DNA from: Pedobacter psychrodurus
Lineage (GTDB): Bacteria > Bacteroidota > Bacteroidia > Sphingobacteriales > Sphingobacteriaceae
Length of the DNA stretch: 64,000 bases
Reading direction: 5' to 3'
Assembly: GCF_004331735.1 (NCBI RefSeq)
Contig: NZ_SJSO01000008.1
Coordinates: forward strand, 1 to 64,000
This document shows positions 1-7,649 of the stretch, piece after piece. Position numbers and translations under genes: made by a program. The stretch's first letter is position 1. Every line of letters starts with the position of its first letter. Below the pieces are notes generated by a model. The model was not told the origin of the DNA, ran no database searches, and worked only from the letters and a program-made list of their open reading frames with translations.

Positions 1-250
1 CCACCTTTAAAATAAAGCTACGTAATCATGTACTTTGATCAGTACTCCATTACCTCGCTACGCTACATTGACATCTCTTTTAAGAACTTATCGACCGTTA
101 ACCTCGCGGTTGGTCTTTTTATATATCTTCAAACTTCAGTTCGTTTAAGTCTTATTCGTCTTAAACATGTTTTCGTTTGTTTCAATCTTTTTTCGTTATC
201 TTTCCGACATCCGCCGTTCCGATTTTCCCACTTCCTTTCGGTTGGGAGTG
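1..250 (-). other. probable leader of a leftward rRNA operon
   Basis: No convincing protein gene is visible. On the minus strand this stretch lies directly downstream of three strong promoters. At 61-90 the minus strand reads TAAGTTCTTAAAAGAGATG, which resembles the boxA-like GTTCTTTnAAA sequence of Bacteroidetes rRNA leaders. A short hairpin with arms GTACT and AGTAC lies near 30-48. I infer that it is the external leader of a 16S-23S-5S operon whose genes start to the left of the window. No rRNA sequence itself is seen, so the identity rests on context. Confidence 0.45.
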
Positions 251-280
251 CAAAGGTAAGGATCTTTTTTAAACTTCCAA
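251..280 (-). promoter_or_regulatory. leftward Bacteroidetes promoter, proximal of three
   Basis: On the minus strand there is TTG at 280-278, a 19-base spacer and TACCTTTG at 258-251. This is an exact match to the Bacteroidetes primary sigma factor consensus (TTG, 17-23 bases, TAnnTTTG). It is followed by a small GC-rich segment. Confidence 0.75.
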
Positions 281-378
281 ATAAAATAAATTTTATTTTT
301 TTGATCTTCTTTTTCCTCTCTTAACCTTATTTCAATACGCTAATTTTATTTAGCTTTCCGTTCTCCCGAACCGGGCTG

Positions 379-408
379 CAAAGGTAGCAATCTTTTCCAC
401 TCCCGCAA
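379..408 (-). promoter_or_regulatory. leftward Bacteroidetes promoter, middle of three
   Basis: The minus strand has TTG at 408-406, exactly 19 bases, then TACCTTTG at 386-379, followed by a small CCCGGTTCGGG hairpin. It is 128 bases upstream of the proximal copy and has the same architecture. Confidence 0.75.
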
Positions 409-485
409 TATTTATTTGAAATAAATCTGCTCTCCAATCTCTCACGCCATCTTTTCAATCAAAACCCTTCCTCCGAAGCGGGATG

Positions 486-515
486 CAAAAGTAGAAAAAA
501 TTAATGCTTCCACAA
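486..515 (-). promoter_or_regulatory. leftward Bacteroidetes promoter, distal of three
   Basis: The minus strand has TTG at 515-513, exactly 19 bases, then TACTTTTG at 493-486, followed by a GC-rich CCCGCTTCGG segment. It lies 107 bases upstream of the middle copy. Tandem strong promoters of identical geometry suit an rRNA operon. Confidence 0.7.
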
Positions 516-632
516 AGGAATTCTACAGATTACTGAGGAACTTAGCGTAAGTACATGGTTTACAACAAGAAAAAATATCGAATCAGGTAAAACTTTTTCA
601 AGAAAAGAGTGTTTGAGGCTGTCTCCAACACC

Positions 633-665
633 AAACCTATCAAGTTTTAAAAACCTGATAGGTTT
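633..665. repeat. 33-bp palindromic repeat, AAACCT...AGGTTT family
   Basis: Two 16-base arms (633-648 and 650-665) pair with one mismatch around a single base. The same design, with a different core, recurs at 39363-39395. The stretch 516-1038 around it holds no gene I can support. Confidence 0.7.
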
Positions 666-850
666 AAATATCGCATCCAGCACTTTAAAAACTCCTCAAA
701 CCCCTGCCACCTAAACCTGACAGCAGTGGAAAACCCGAAGGTGAGGAACGAACCGAGGCTTTGCAACGAATGGCAGGAACAAACCTATATAGTAGCACTA
801 AAACTGCTTTCCAAAACCTAAAGGATTAATATAAGTAGCGCCCTGGGCCA

Positions 851-898
851 GACTTCCGAAGTTTACCAGCGCCTATACCCATTAAAACTTCGGAAGTC
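851..898. repeat. inverted repeat GACTTCCGAAGTTT
   Basis: GACTTCCGAAGTTT at 851-864 is repeated as a perfect reverse complement at 885-898 with a 20-base loop. Related CCGAAGTC words occur in spacers near 33710-33740 and 51630-51665. Function is unknown; it is not followed by a clear T tract. Confidence 0.65.
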
Positions 899-1038
899 AT
901 CGGCTAGAAGCATACCTATATATAGTATAGAATAAACAAAGGCCTACCCGACAACAGGCTACATTATATATGTTAAAAATTGTTAACTGTTATATTGTAC
1001 TGAATTGCTTTGCATAGCTTAGCAGCCAATTGTTTTTA

Positions 1039-1068
1039 TTGATGTTATCGTATTATTAATTATCTTTG
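1039..1068 (+). promoter_or_regulatory. bamD promoter, nearly leaderless
   Basis: TTG at 1039-1041, 19 bases, then TATCTTTG at 1061-1068. Only four bases separate the -7 box from the ATG at 1073, so the mRNA should have almost no 5' leader. Confidence 0.7.
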
Positions 1069-1072
1069 CAGA

Positions 1073-2008
1073 ATGTTTAAAGTTAAACACTTAATTATTT
1101 TAGTATTTGTTGCCGTTCTGGGTATTGCGGGTTGTAAGAGTCGTTTCGAGAAATTGAGAGCGAGTAATGATGTTGCAAAAAAATACCAAGAGGCTCTTCG
1201 TTTGTATAATAAACGCGATTACAGCAAAGCATTGGTGCTTTTTGAGGATCTTTCTCAAAAATATCGTGGCCGTGCAGAAGCTGAGGATCTGAACTATTAT
1301 TATGCTTATACACTATATAGATTAAGTGACTACACAACTGCAAGATACCAGTTTAAAAGTTTTGCAGATACCTACCCAGCAAGTAAAAATGCCGAAGAAG
1401 CGAGATATATGGGAGCTTATTGTTTCTATTTAGAATCTCCAAATTTCTCTTTGGATCAGGAAAACACCTATAAAGCTATTGATGCACTACAATTATTCAT
1501 CAACTTATACCCTACAAGCGATCGTGCTGCAGCTGCTGGTAAATATATTGCCACGCTAAGGGGTAAATTAGAGGATAAAGCTTTTGAAAATGCTAAAATG
1601 TACTTAACCACTGGACCAAGTAATGTAGATAATTACAGAGCAGCCGTTCTTGCTTTAAAAAATGCGCAAAGAGATTACCCAGATATTAAATATGCTGAGG
1701 AAATGGACTTTTTAATGATTAAGGCACAATATTTATACGCTAAAAACAGTTATGTCATCCGCCAGGAAGACCGTTATAATGAGGCACTTGCTTTATATAC
1801 TGAGTTTACCGAAAATCATCCTGACAGTAAATACACTAAAGACGCAAAGGTACTTAAAGATGATGTTGAATTAGGAATTGTGGCGACAAAACAAGAATTG
1901 GCATTATATGCTGCTGATCAGGAAAAATACAAGCAGATGTTGATCAGAACTGGAAAGTTAAAAGATACTTCTGCTACAATTAATAAAACGGATAATAAAA
2001 ACAAGTAA
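1073..2008 (+). CDS. bamD: outer membrane protein assembly factor BamD-like lipoprotein
   Basis: BamD is a lipoprotein of the BAM complex that helps insert beta-barrel proteins into the outer membrane. The 311-residue product starts with a lipoprotein signal and a lipobox ending at Cys21 (GIAGC). It continues with TPR-type helical repeats rich in Tyr, Ala and Leu, such as YNKRDYSKALVLFEDL (about residues 45-60) and further repeats to about 260. The C-terminal tail is charged. It begins the block bamD, rpoZ, coaBC, DUF4835, an order I know from many Bacteroidetes. rpoZ follows after three bases, so the two are probably co-transcribed. The -7 box four bases upstream fixes this start. The family assignment is firm; complex membership is inferred. 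Confidence 0.88.
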   Translation: MFKVKHLIILVFVAVLGIAGCKSRFEKLRASNDVAKKYQEALRLYNKRDYSKALVLFEDLSQKYRGRAEAEDLNYYYAYTLYRLSDYTTARYQFKSFADTYPASKNAEEARYMGAYCFYLESPNFSLDQENTYKAIDALQLFINLYPTSDRAAAAGKYIATLRGKLEDKAFENAKMYLTTGPSNVDNYRAAVLALKNAQRDYPDIKYAEEMDFLMIKAQYLYAKNSYVIRQEDRYNEALALYTEFTENHPDSKYTKDAKVLKDDVELGIVATKQELALYAADQEKYKQMLIRTGKLKDTSATINKTDNKNK

Positions 2009-2011
2009 TAC

Positions 2012-2341
2012 ATGAATACTAACAAACCTGCTGTACCAAATACTACAGTAACCAGAAACGTACACGATTTAGATAAAACTACAGATAACCTATACGAATC
2101 TTTAGTAGTAATTGCTAAAAGAGCAAATCAGATTTCGAATAACGTTAAAGAGGAGTTACACGGTAAATTGGCAGAATTTGCATCGAGCAACGATAATTTA
2201 GAAGAAATTTTCGAAAACCGTGAGCAGATTGAAATCAGCAAGCACTACGAGCGTATGCCGAAGCCTGTTTTGGTTGCTATTGATGAATTTTTGAATGATA
2301 AAATTTATCATAGAAATCCTGCTAAAGAACAACAAAAGTAA
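2012..2341 (+). CDS. rpoZ: DNA-directed RNA polymerase subunit omega (Bacteroidetes type)
   Basis: This 109-residue protein is the omega/Rpb6-type subunit that assists assembly of the beta prime subunit into RNA polymerase. The segment around TTDNLYESLVVIAKRANQI (about residues 24-42) carries the family core, with the short Ala-Arg-Ala-Asn-Gln motif. A C-terminal helix with ERMPKPVLVAIDEF is typical of Bacteroidetes omega. It starts three bases after bamD and is followed by coaBC, as in related genomes. The enterobacterial rpoZ-spoT arrangement is not present. Confidence 0.85.
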   Translation: MNTNKPAVPNTTVTRNVHDLDKTTDNLYESLVVIAKRANQISNNVKEELHGKLAEFASSNDNLEEIFENREQIEISKHYERMPKPVLVAIDEFLNDKIYHRNPAKEQQK

Positions 2342-2419
2342 CTGGCGTAGCGCATAGCGTTTAGGGCAAAGCGTTTAGCACTACGCTCTATGCTCCACGC
2401 CTTATGTACTCTGCGCATT
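2341..2419 (+). repeat. spacer of repeated GCGTTTAG / GCATTATGC-type words
   Basis: Between rpoZ and the likely coaBC start, the words GCGTTTAG and ACGC-rich fragments recur (2356-2376), and TTTAGGG occurs once. The coaBC frame is open through this repeat back to an ATG at 2390, but the codons there look like spacer. Confidence 0.4.
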
Positions 2420-3616
2420 ATGCTAAAAAATAAAAATATAATCCTTGGCGTTTGCGGTAGCATCGCAGCATATAAGTCGGCTTTTTTAGTTCGGCTGCTT
2501 GTAAAAGCTGGTGCAAACGTAAAGGTTATTCTTACTCCTGATGGTGCAAATTTCATTACACCACTTACCCTTGCTACGCTTTCTAAAAATCCTGTTTATA
2601 CGCAATACTTCGAAGAAGTAACGGGTGTATGGAGCAACCATGTTGAGTTGGGCCTATGGGCCGATGTAATGATCATCGCTCCGATTAGTGCCAACACACT
2701 GGCTAAGCTCGCAACAGGCATCTGCGATAATTTATTAACGGCTGTTTATCTTTCGGCTAAGTGCCCGGTTTATGTAGCCCCGGCTATGGACCTGGATATG
2801 TGGAAACATGAGACTACACAAGGCAATATCGAGCGTATTATTAGCTATGGTAATACGGTTATAGCACCTGCCAATGGCGAACTTGCCAGCGGACTCTGGG
2901 GCGAAGGCCGAATGGCCGAACCGGAAGAAATTGTTTCTTTTCTGGATAATGCCATTAAAAAATCAATGCCGCTATTTGACAAAAAGGTAATGGTTACTGC
3001 TGGCCCTACTTACGAGGCTATTGATCCGGTACGTTTTATAGGCAATCATTCATCTGGTAAAATGGGCTTTGCGCTTGCTGATGAACTCGCCAGGCTTGGC
3101 GCTGACGTTACCTTAATTGCCGGACCAACTGCACAAAAATCTGCTCAAACTTTAAAAAGAATTGATGTGGTGAGTGCCCAGGATATGTTCGATGCTTGTT
3201 CATCGGTATTCCCCGAAACCGATATTACCGTTATGTGTGCCGCTGTAGCTGACTATCGTCCTAAACTGGTTGCCACTCATAAAATTAAAAAGCAGGATAA
3301 CGGATTGGTTTTGGAACTGGAAAAAACAACTGATATACTCGCATCTTTAGGTATAACAAAAAAAGCACACCAGATTTTGGTTGGTTTTGCTTTAGAAACC
3401 AATGATGAAGAGAATTACGCCAAAGGCAAACTAGAGAAGAAAAACCTGGATCTGGTGGTTTTAAATTCTTTAAATGATAAGGGCGCAGGTTTTAAATCAG
3501 ATACCAATAAAATTACTATTTTTAACAAAGCTTTAGAACGGACTGTATTTGAAATGAAATCGAAAACGGATGTTGCTAAAGATATTTGCGCTGCCATTTT
3601 AAAAATTGTGAAATGA
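2420..3616 (+). CDS. coaBC: bifunctional phosphopantothenoylcysteine decarboxylase / phosphopantothenate-cysteine ligase
   Basis: This enzyme carries out two steps of coenzyme A synthesis: joining cysteine to phosphopantothenate, then decarboxylating the product to phosphopantetheine. The N-terminal half is the flavin-dependent CoaC domain: GVCGSIAAYKS at the start, then LGLWADVMIIAPISANTLAKLA, and PAMDLDMW, the family PAMNxxMW motif with Asp for Asn. The C-terminal half is CoaB: VTAGPTYEAIDPVRFIGNHSSGKMG around residue 190 and AAVADYRP. I choose the ATG at 2420 (MLKNKN) because the frame upstream to 2390 is repeat spacer. The stop overlaps the next start in ATGA, which implies translational coupling. 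Length, about 398 residues, is normal. Confidence 0.93.
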   Translation: MLKNKNIILGVCGSIAAYKSAFLVRLLVKAGANVKVILTPDGANFITPLTLATLSKNPVYTQYFEEVTGVWSNHVELGLWADVMIIAPISANTLAKLATGICDNLLTAVYLSAKCPVYVAPAMDLDMWKHETTQGNIERIISYGNTVIAPANGELASGLWGEGRMAEPEEIVSFLDNAIKKSMPLFDKKVMVTAGPTYEAIDPVRFIGNHSSGKMGFALADELARLGADVTLIAGPTAQKSAQTLKRIDVVSAQDMFDACSSVFPETDITVMCAAVADYRPKLVATHKIKKQDNGLVLELEKTTDILASLGITKKAHQILVGFALETNDEENYAKGKLEKKNLDLVVLNSLNDKGAGFKSDTNKITIFNKALERTVFEMKSKTDVAKDICAAILKIVK

Positions 3617-4506
3617 TAAAAAAGATTGTTTGGATATTGTTATTGGTTGGTTTGGGGAAACTGCAGGCGCAGGAGTTAAATGCAAGGGTAACTTTGCTTG
3701 CTCCCCAGGTTTCGAACATCAGTAAGCCAACTTTAGATGCTTTACAAAAAACAATCCGCGATTTTTTAAACAATAACAAGTTTAGCAACGAAAGTTATAA
3801 ACCCCAAGAACGTATCGAATGCAGTTTTGTCATCACCATCAATTCTTGGGATGGTGGTTCTGGATATGCTGCCGAAGCGCAGATTCAAAGTAGTCGCCCG
3901 GTTTTTAACAGCTCTTACAATAGTACTTTGTTAAATATGAGTGATAAGAATTTCGATTTTAATTTCAACGATGGCGCTACAATCGACTTTTCTGATCAGA
4001 ATTACATTTCCAATATCAGTGCCCTCCTCACCTACTACGCTTATACCATCATCGGAATGGATAAAGATAGTTTTAGCAAAATGGGCGGAACTCCTTATTA
4101 TAAAAAAGCACAGAACATTATTAACCTGGCGCAAGCTTCGGGCAATACCGGCTGGAAAGCAGCTGATGGTTTACGCAATCGTTTTTGGTTTAACGAAAAT
4201 GTTCTAAACCCAATTTTTAGCGAGCTACGTAATTTCATCTATAGTTACCATTTAAGCGGATTGGATCAGCTTACCGATAATGATAAGGGCCTCACACAGA
4301 TTGTTGCTGCCCTGCCTGCCCTCCAACAAATGGATAAGCAGAAATTGGGTTCTATTTTCCCTAATGTTTATTTCGCATCTAAGGCTGAAGAAGTAACCAA
4401 TGTACTTTCTAAGCTAAACGGCCAGGAACGTATGAAAGCTTATAATATGTTGGCAGAAATCGATCCGGCGAATATTGGTAAGTACGAAGGACTGAAGAAA
4501 AATTAG
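3613..4506 (+). CDS. DUF4835 family secreted protein (PorD-like)
   Basis: This is a Bacteroidetes-specific family of about 300 residues, called PorD and linked to type IX secretion in recent annotation; its exact role is unclear to me. The product begins with a signal peptide ending near LQAQ (residues 19-22). The mature part has the family's early VTLLAPQVSN segment, the ECSFVITINSW segment, and the tract with RFWFNENVLNP in the C-terminal half. The start at 3613 overlaps the coaBC stop by four bases. In relatives recN usually follows directly; here a BlaI/M56 pair lies between. The family is clear; the link to secretion is known from annotation of relatives only. Confidence 0.8.
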   Translation: MIKKIVWILLLVGLGKLQAQELNARVTLLAPQVSNISKPTLDALQKTIRDFLNNNKFSNESYKPQERIECSFVITINSWDGGSGYAAEAQIQSSRPVFNSSYNSTLLNMSDKNFDFNFNDGATIDFSDQNYISNISALLTYYAYTIIGMDKDSFSKMGGTPYYKKAQNIINLAQASGNTGWKAADGLRNRFWFNENVLNPIFSELRNFIYSYHLSGLDQLTDNDKGLTQIVAALPALQQMDKQKLGSIFPNVYFASKAEEVTNVLSKLNGQERMKAYNMLAEIDPANIGKYEGLKKN

Positions 4507-4930
4507 TCCTGCTCGTCATCCTGACCTGTAGCGCAGCGGAAAGCTACACAGTAAATTTATTTCAGGATCTTTCTTGCGTATTAAAGAAGCTAATCACGAA
4601 GTGGCTACAAGGTATTTGAAAACACTATAACAGCGCAATTAACCGATTAAACAATTCCTCTTTATTTGAGGATATTTTTCTAAAAAGCAATCTCAGCACT
4701 CCAATTAAAGCTGGTCCTGCTTTCGTTCATACGCCTGCAGGCCTTAAGCACAGGCCGGTATCCACATCAATCAGGTTTAATAACTTAAGTCAGTTTTTCA
4801 TAGGTAAGTTTTTCCTTTCAAAAGCCTAACAGGCATGCAACATCCCACCTTTTCGTGTGTCTTATATCACAGTTAAGCGATGACTAGTTCAAGCAAATAA
4901 CCTAATTAGTTAAAAATTTGTTAAAATATT
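4507..4930. other. gene-free spacer with degenerate extragenic repeats
   Basis: No gene is seen. The first 80 bases begin GTCATCCTGACC and match the short palindrome family seen near 9313 and 27538. At 4730-4765 the words CTGCAGGCCTTA and GGCCGGTATCC recur at 39143-39175, so parts of a dispersed intergenic repeat are present. AATTAACCGATTAAACAATT near 4638-4658 resembles sequence upstream of the pyrophosphatase gene. Confidence 0.5.
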
Positions 4931-4959
4931 TTGATATTACGAATATCTTCGTACATTTG
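4931..4959 (+). promoter_or_regulatory. promoter of the blaI-type gene
   Basis: TTG at 4931-4933, 18 bases, then TACATTTG at 4952-4959. The -7 box overlaps the end of the first operator and lies just before the second. Confidence 0.65.
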
Positions 4960-4977
4960 AATACGAAATAATTCGTA
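4938..4977 (+). promoter_or_regulatory. double BlaI-type operator
   Basis: Two perfect 16-base palindromes of the form TACGAA-N4-TTCGTA lie at 4938-4953 and 4962-4977, with centres 24 bases apart. They bracket the -7 box and sit 13 bases before the repressor start. BlaI and MecI proteins bind as dimers to such dyads, so autoregulation is the natural reading. Confidence 0.8.
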
Positions 4978-4990
4978 CAACTTGTAACAT

Positions 4991-5362
4991 ATGACTAATC
5001 ATAACATCAAACCAACAGAAGGCGAAATGGAAATCCTCCAGGTGCTTTGGCAAAAGGGGAATGCAACGGTAAGAGAAGTTCATGAGGCACTAAATAAAAA
5101 AGACTCTGGGTATACCACAACTTTAAAACTGATGCAGATTCTGCACGAGAAAGGAATGGTAGAAAGAGATACCAATCAAAAAACGCATATCTATAAAGCA
5201 CTTGTTAGTCAGGATAAAACTGAAAAACAATTGGTAAATAAAATGATCGATAACGTATTTAACGGATCGGCAGCGAGATTGGTGATGCAGGCTTTGGGTA
5301 ACCATACTGCAAGTGCAGATGAGATTGACGAAATAAAAAAATATTTAGATAGCCTAAAGTAA
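4991..5362 (+). CDS. BlaI/MecI/CopY family transcriptional repressor
   Basis: This is a dimeric winged-helix repressor, 123 residues long, which is the normal size. The winged helix spans about residues 5-75: PTEGEMEILQVLWQKG, then TVREVHEAL and GYTTTLKLMQILHEKGMV. The C-terminal third is the dimerisation region in which the BlaR1-type partner usually cleaves. The gene is followed after 95 bases by an M56 peptidase, the usual partner. Two TACGAA-N4-TTCGTA operators lie just upstream. Whether the inducer is a beta-lactam is not shown; no beta-lactamase is nearby, and Bacteroidetes have many such pairs of unknown trigger. Confidence 0.9.
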   Translation: MTNHNIKPTEGEMEILQVLWQKGNATVREVHEALNKKDSGYTTTLKLMQILHEKGMVERDTNQKTHIYKALVSQDKTEKQLVNKMIDNVFNGSAARLVMQALGNHTASADEIDEIKKYLDSLK

Positions 5363-5457
5363 GGTTAGCGTTGAAGGTTGAAAGGTGTAGGGTTTAGATC
5401 TCTAATTAACAGTAACATTTTCGGATTGTCCCCGTATAAAAAATTAAAACCACCGTT

Positions 5458-7548
5458 ATGGAAACTTTATTACAACAGTTCATCAAAGCATTTGGCTGGA
5501 GTATTTTAAACTCACTTTGGCAAAGCGCCATTATTTATGGCATCCTATTTATCGTAATGTTAAGCATTCCGAAGCTGGCGGCAAAACATAAGCACAACCT
5601 TGCTTTTGGTGCCATCATTTTAATGTTTATTGGCTTTGGCTATAATTTCATTCATCAGTTAACATTGAATGCAAATAATCAGGCTCCCGCAATCAATCAT
5701 CAAAATATACAGGTTTATCAATATTTCAACAACCTACCGCCAAGTTTTAGCAGCAAAGCAGAGCAGTATTTCCCAGTTGTAGTCGTATTTTACATTATTG
5801 GTATTTTGCTTCAGTTATTCGTTATTGTTAAAGGCTATGGTCAGCTTTCAAAATTAAAGAAGGAAAGTTTAAGTGCTATTCCAGATAGTTGGAAAGCAAT
5901 TTTCGAACAGGTAACTGCCCACCTTAAAATCAATAAAGTTATCCAGTTCCATTTGTCTTCTATTGTCAACGTGCCTTTGGTTATTGGTTATTTAAAACCT
6001 GTGGTATTATTTCCATTGGCTCTGGTAAATCAATTAGACAACGATCAGGTAGAAGCTATATTAATCCATGAGCTATCACATATCAGAAGAAACGATTTCC
6101 TACTTAACCTCATTAAAACAGCAATAGAAACATTACTATTCTATAACCCATTTGTGTGGATGGCCGGTAGATTTATACATATTGAGCGCGAACATGCCTG
6201 TGATGATCTGGTATTAAAAATTACCGGAAAACCACTGAACTATGCCCATGCCCTACTTAAACTCGAACTATTAAAAGACAAAAACAGTCCGGCTTATGCA
6301 CTGGCAGCAACAGGCAAGACCCAGAATTTATATCAACGCATAAAAAGAATAACCAACATGAAAACAAATTATTTAAACGCCAAACAACAAATGGCAGCCT
6401 TAACTTTGGGGGTAGCCTGCTTGTTTTCTATTGCTTGGATCAGTCCAACAGAAAAGAAAAAAGAAAATAAAAAAACGCATAAAATTGAGGTTTTGAGTGT
6501 CATCAACCACCATGATATGAAAACCATTGTTTGCACTGATACCACCAAAAAATGTAAAATTAAAATTGTAACCATTGATGCAGATGGTAAAAAAACCGAA
6601 TACAACTCGGTAAAAGAAATGCCCGATAGCCTAAGAAAAGATTTTTACAAAGACGAGCTATTTGCTGGAAAAAACATCTACCGATTGCATACCGACAGTA
6701 ATTTTAAATTTAAGTTCAGCGATTCGTTACTGCTGTCTAAAATACACAAAGAATACAATTCGCCAGAAGCACAAGCCAAATGGAAGAAATTTGGTGAAGA
6801 TATGGCCAAACAATATAGTTCTCCTGAAGCGCAAGCCAAGTGGGAAAAATTTGGTGAAGATATTGCCAAACAATACAACTCGCCAGAGGCACAAGCTAAA
6901 TGGAAAAAAATGGGTGAAGCTATGGCTAAAGAATTCGGTTCACCAGAAGCACAAGCCAAATGGAGAAAAATGGGTGAAGATATGACTAAAGAATTCGGTT
7001 CACCAGAAGCACAAGCCAAATGGAGAAAAATGGGTGAAGATATGGCTGCTAAAATGAATACGCCAGAATTTAGAGCACAAATTGAGAATATTAGGGCACA
7101 TGCTTTAAAATCAGGAGAAATCGCAAGATTATCTGGCTTAAGCAGATTAAATGCCGATTCTTTATTTAAAGCCAAAGGTTATCAGCGTTCTCCGGATGGT
7201 ATAATGTTTAAATACAACGATAACTCAAACAGTAAGGTTAAACAAACTGAAGAGTATAAGAAATTGAAAGAAAAATTCGATAACGAAGTAAAAGAGCTGA
7301 AAGAGAAAATGGAGAAGAAAGAGAAAAAGGAAGGTGGGAATAAAAGCTCGCAAGTAAATCCGGCAGTTATGTTATACAACAATCAGGATTTTACAAGTGC
7401 TGTTAAAGCTTTGAACACACTAAATGCGGTAGTAACCTATAAAAAATCTGATTTTACCAATGCGGATCAATTGGCACTAAAAAGTTATGTGCAGGCAGGC
7501 AACTTAAAAATTGTAAACGATAATGCAATTAATATCTCGATAAAATAA
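5458..7548 (+). CDS. M56 family metallopeptidase (BlaR1-like) with 20-residue tandem repeats
   Basis: This is a membrane zinc peptidase expected to sense a signal and inactivate the BlaI-type repressor. Hydrophobic helices occupy about residues 12-60 and 105-125. The catalytic HELSH is at residues 204-208, followed by the IEREHACDD segment that supplies a further ligand. Another membrane helix lies near 310-330. The C-terminal region is not a penicillin-binding domain. Instead it holds five near-identical 20-residue copies beginning SPEAQAKW (DNA 6760-7059, 60-bp period), a sixth decayed copy, and a Lys/Glu-rich coiled coil (about 600-640). Family and pairing are clear; the ligand and the role of the repeats are unknown. 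Confidence 0.87.
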   Translation: METLLQQFIKAFGWSILNSLWQSAIIYGILFIVMLSIPKLAAKHKHNLAFGAIILMFIGFGYNFIHQLTLNANNQAPAINHQNIQVYQYFNNLPPSFSSKAEQYFPVVVVFYIIGILLQLFVIVKGYGQLSKLKKESLSAIPDSWKAIFEQVTAHLKINKVIQFHLSSIVNVPLVIGYLKPVVLFPLALVNQLDNDQVEAILIHELSHIRRNDFLLNLIKTAIETLLFYNPFVWMAGRFIHIEREHACDDLVLKITGKPLNYAHALLKLELLKDKNSPAYALAATGKTQNLYQRIKRITNMKTNYLNAKQQMAALTLGVACLFSIAWISPTEKKKENKKTHKIEVLSVINHHDMKTIVCTDTTKKCKIKIVTIDADGKKTEYNSVKEMPDSLRKDFYKDELFAGKNIYRLHTDSNFKFKFSDSLLLSKIHKEYNSPEAQAKWKKFGEDMAKQYSSPEAQAKWEKFGEDIAKQYNSPEAQAKWKKMGEAMAKEFGSPEAQAKWRKMGEDMTKEFGSPEAQAKWRKMGEDMAAKMNTPEFRAQIENIRAHALKSGEIARLSGLSRLNADSLFKAKGYQRSPDGIMFKYNDNSNSKVKQTEEYKKLKEKFDNEVKELKEKMEKKEKKEGGNKSSQVNPAVMLYNNQDFTSAVKALNTLNAVVTYKKSDFTNADQLALKSYVQAGNLKIVNDNAINISIK
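6760..7059 (+). repeat. five 60-bp tandem repeats inside the M56 peptidase gene
   Basis: Copies start at 6760, 6820, 6880, 6940 and 7000, each coding SPEAQAKW(K/E/R)K(F/M)GE(D/A)(M/I) and a Lys-rich end. The last two are almost identical in DNA. A decayed sixth copy starts at 7060. The high identity suggests recent expansion or gene conversion. Confidence 0.9.
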
Positions 7549-7574
7549 ACAACACATAAACCAAACAGATGATG

Positions 7575-7608
7575 AACAGCGAAGATTATTCTTCGCTGTT
7601 TTTGTTTT
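7575..7608 (+). terminator. intrinsic terminator after the M56 gene
   Basis: AACAGCGAAG at 7575-7584 pairs perfectly with CTTCGCTGTT at 7591-7600 around a 6-base loop and is followed by a T-rich run. Confidence 0.8.
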
Positions 7609-7634
7609 GTATTCACCTGTTGAATAAATTTTAA

Positions 7635-7642
7635 TATTTTTG
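7635..7642 (+). promoter_or_regulatory. recN -7 box
   Basis: TATTTTTG lies seven bases before the recN ATG. No TTG at the proper distance is obvious, but the position after a terminator supports a separate promoter with a very short leader. Confidence 0.45.
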
Positions 7643-7649
7643 CTTAGCT

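Noticed and set aside
28..324. Open frame of 98 codons on the plus strand
   Set aside because: It overlaps the minus-strand promoter array and leader, is Phe/Leu-rich without domain features, and looks like AT-rich noise.
6678..7175. 165-codon open frame antisense to the M56 gene
   Set aside because: It exists only because the 60-bp repeats lack stops in that frame; its product is a repeat of FHLACASGE-like words with no start signal.
4991..7548. BlaI/M56 pair as a beta-lactam resistance operon
   Set aside because: There is no beta-lactamase or penicillin-binding domain in or near the pair, so the trigger cannot be named.
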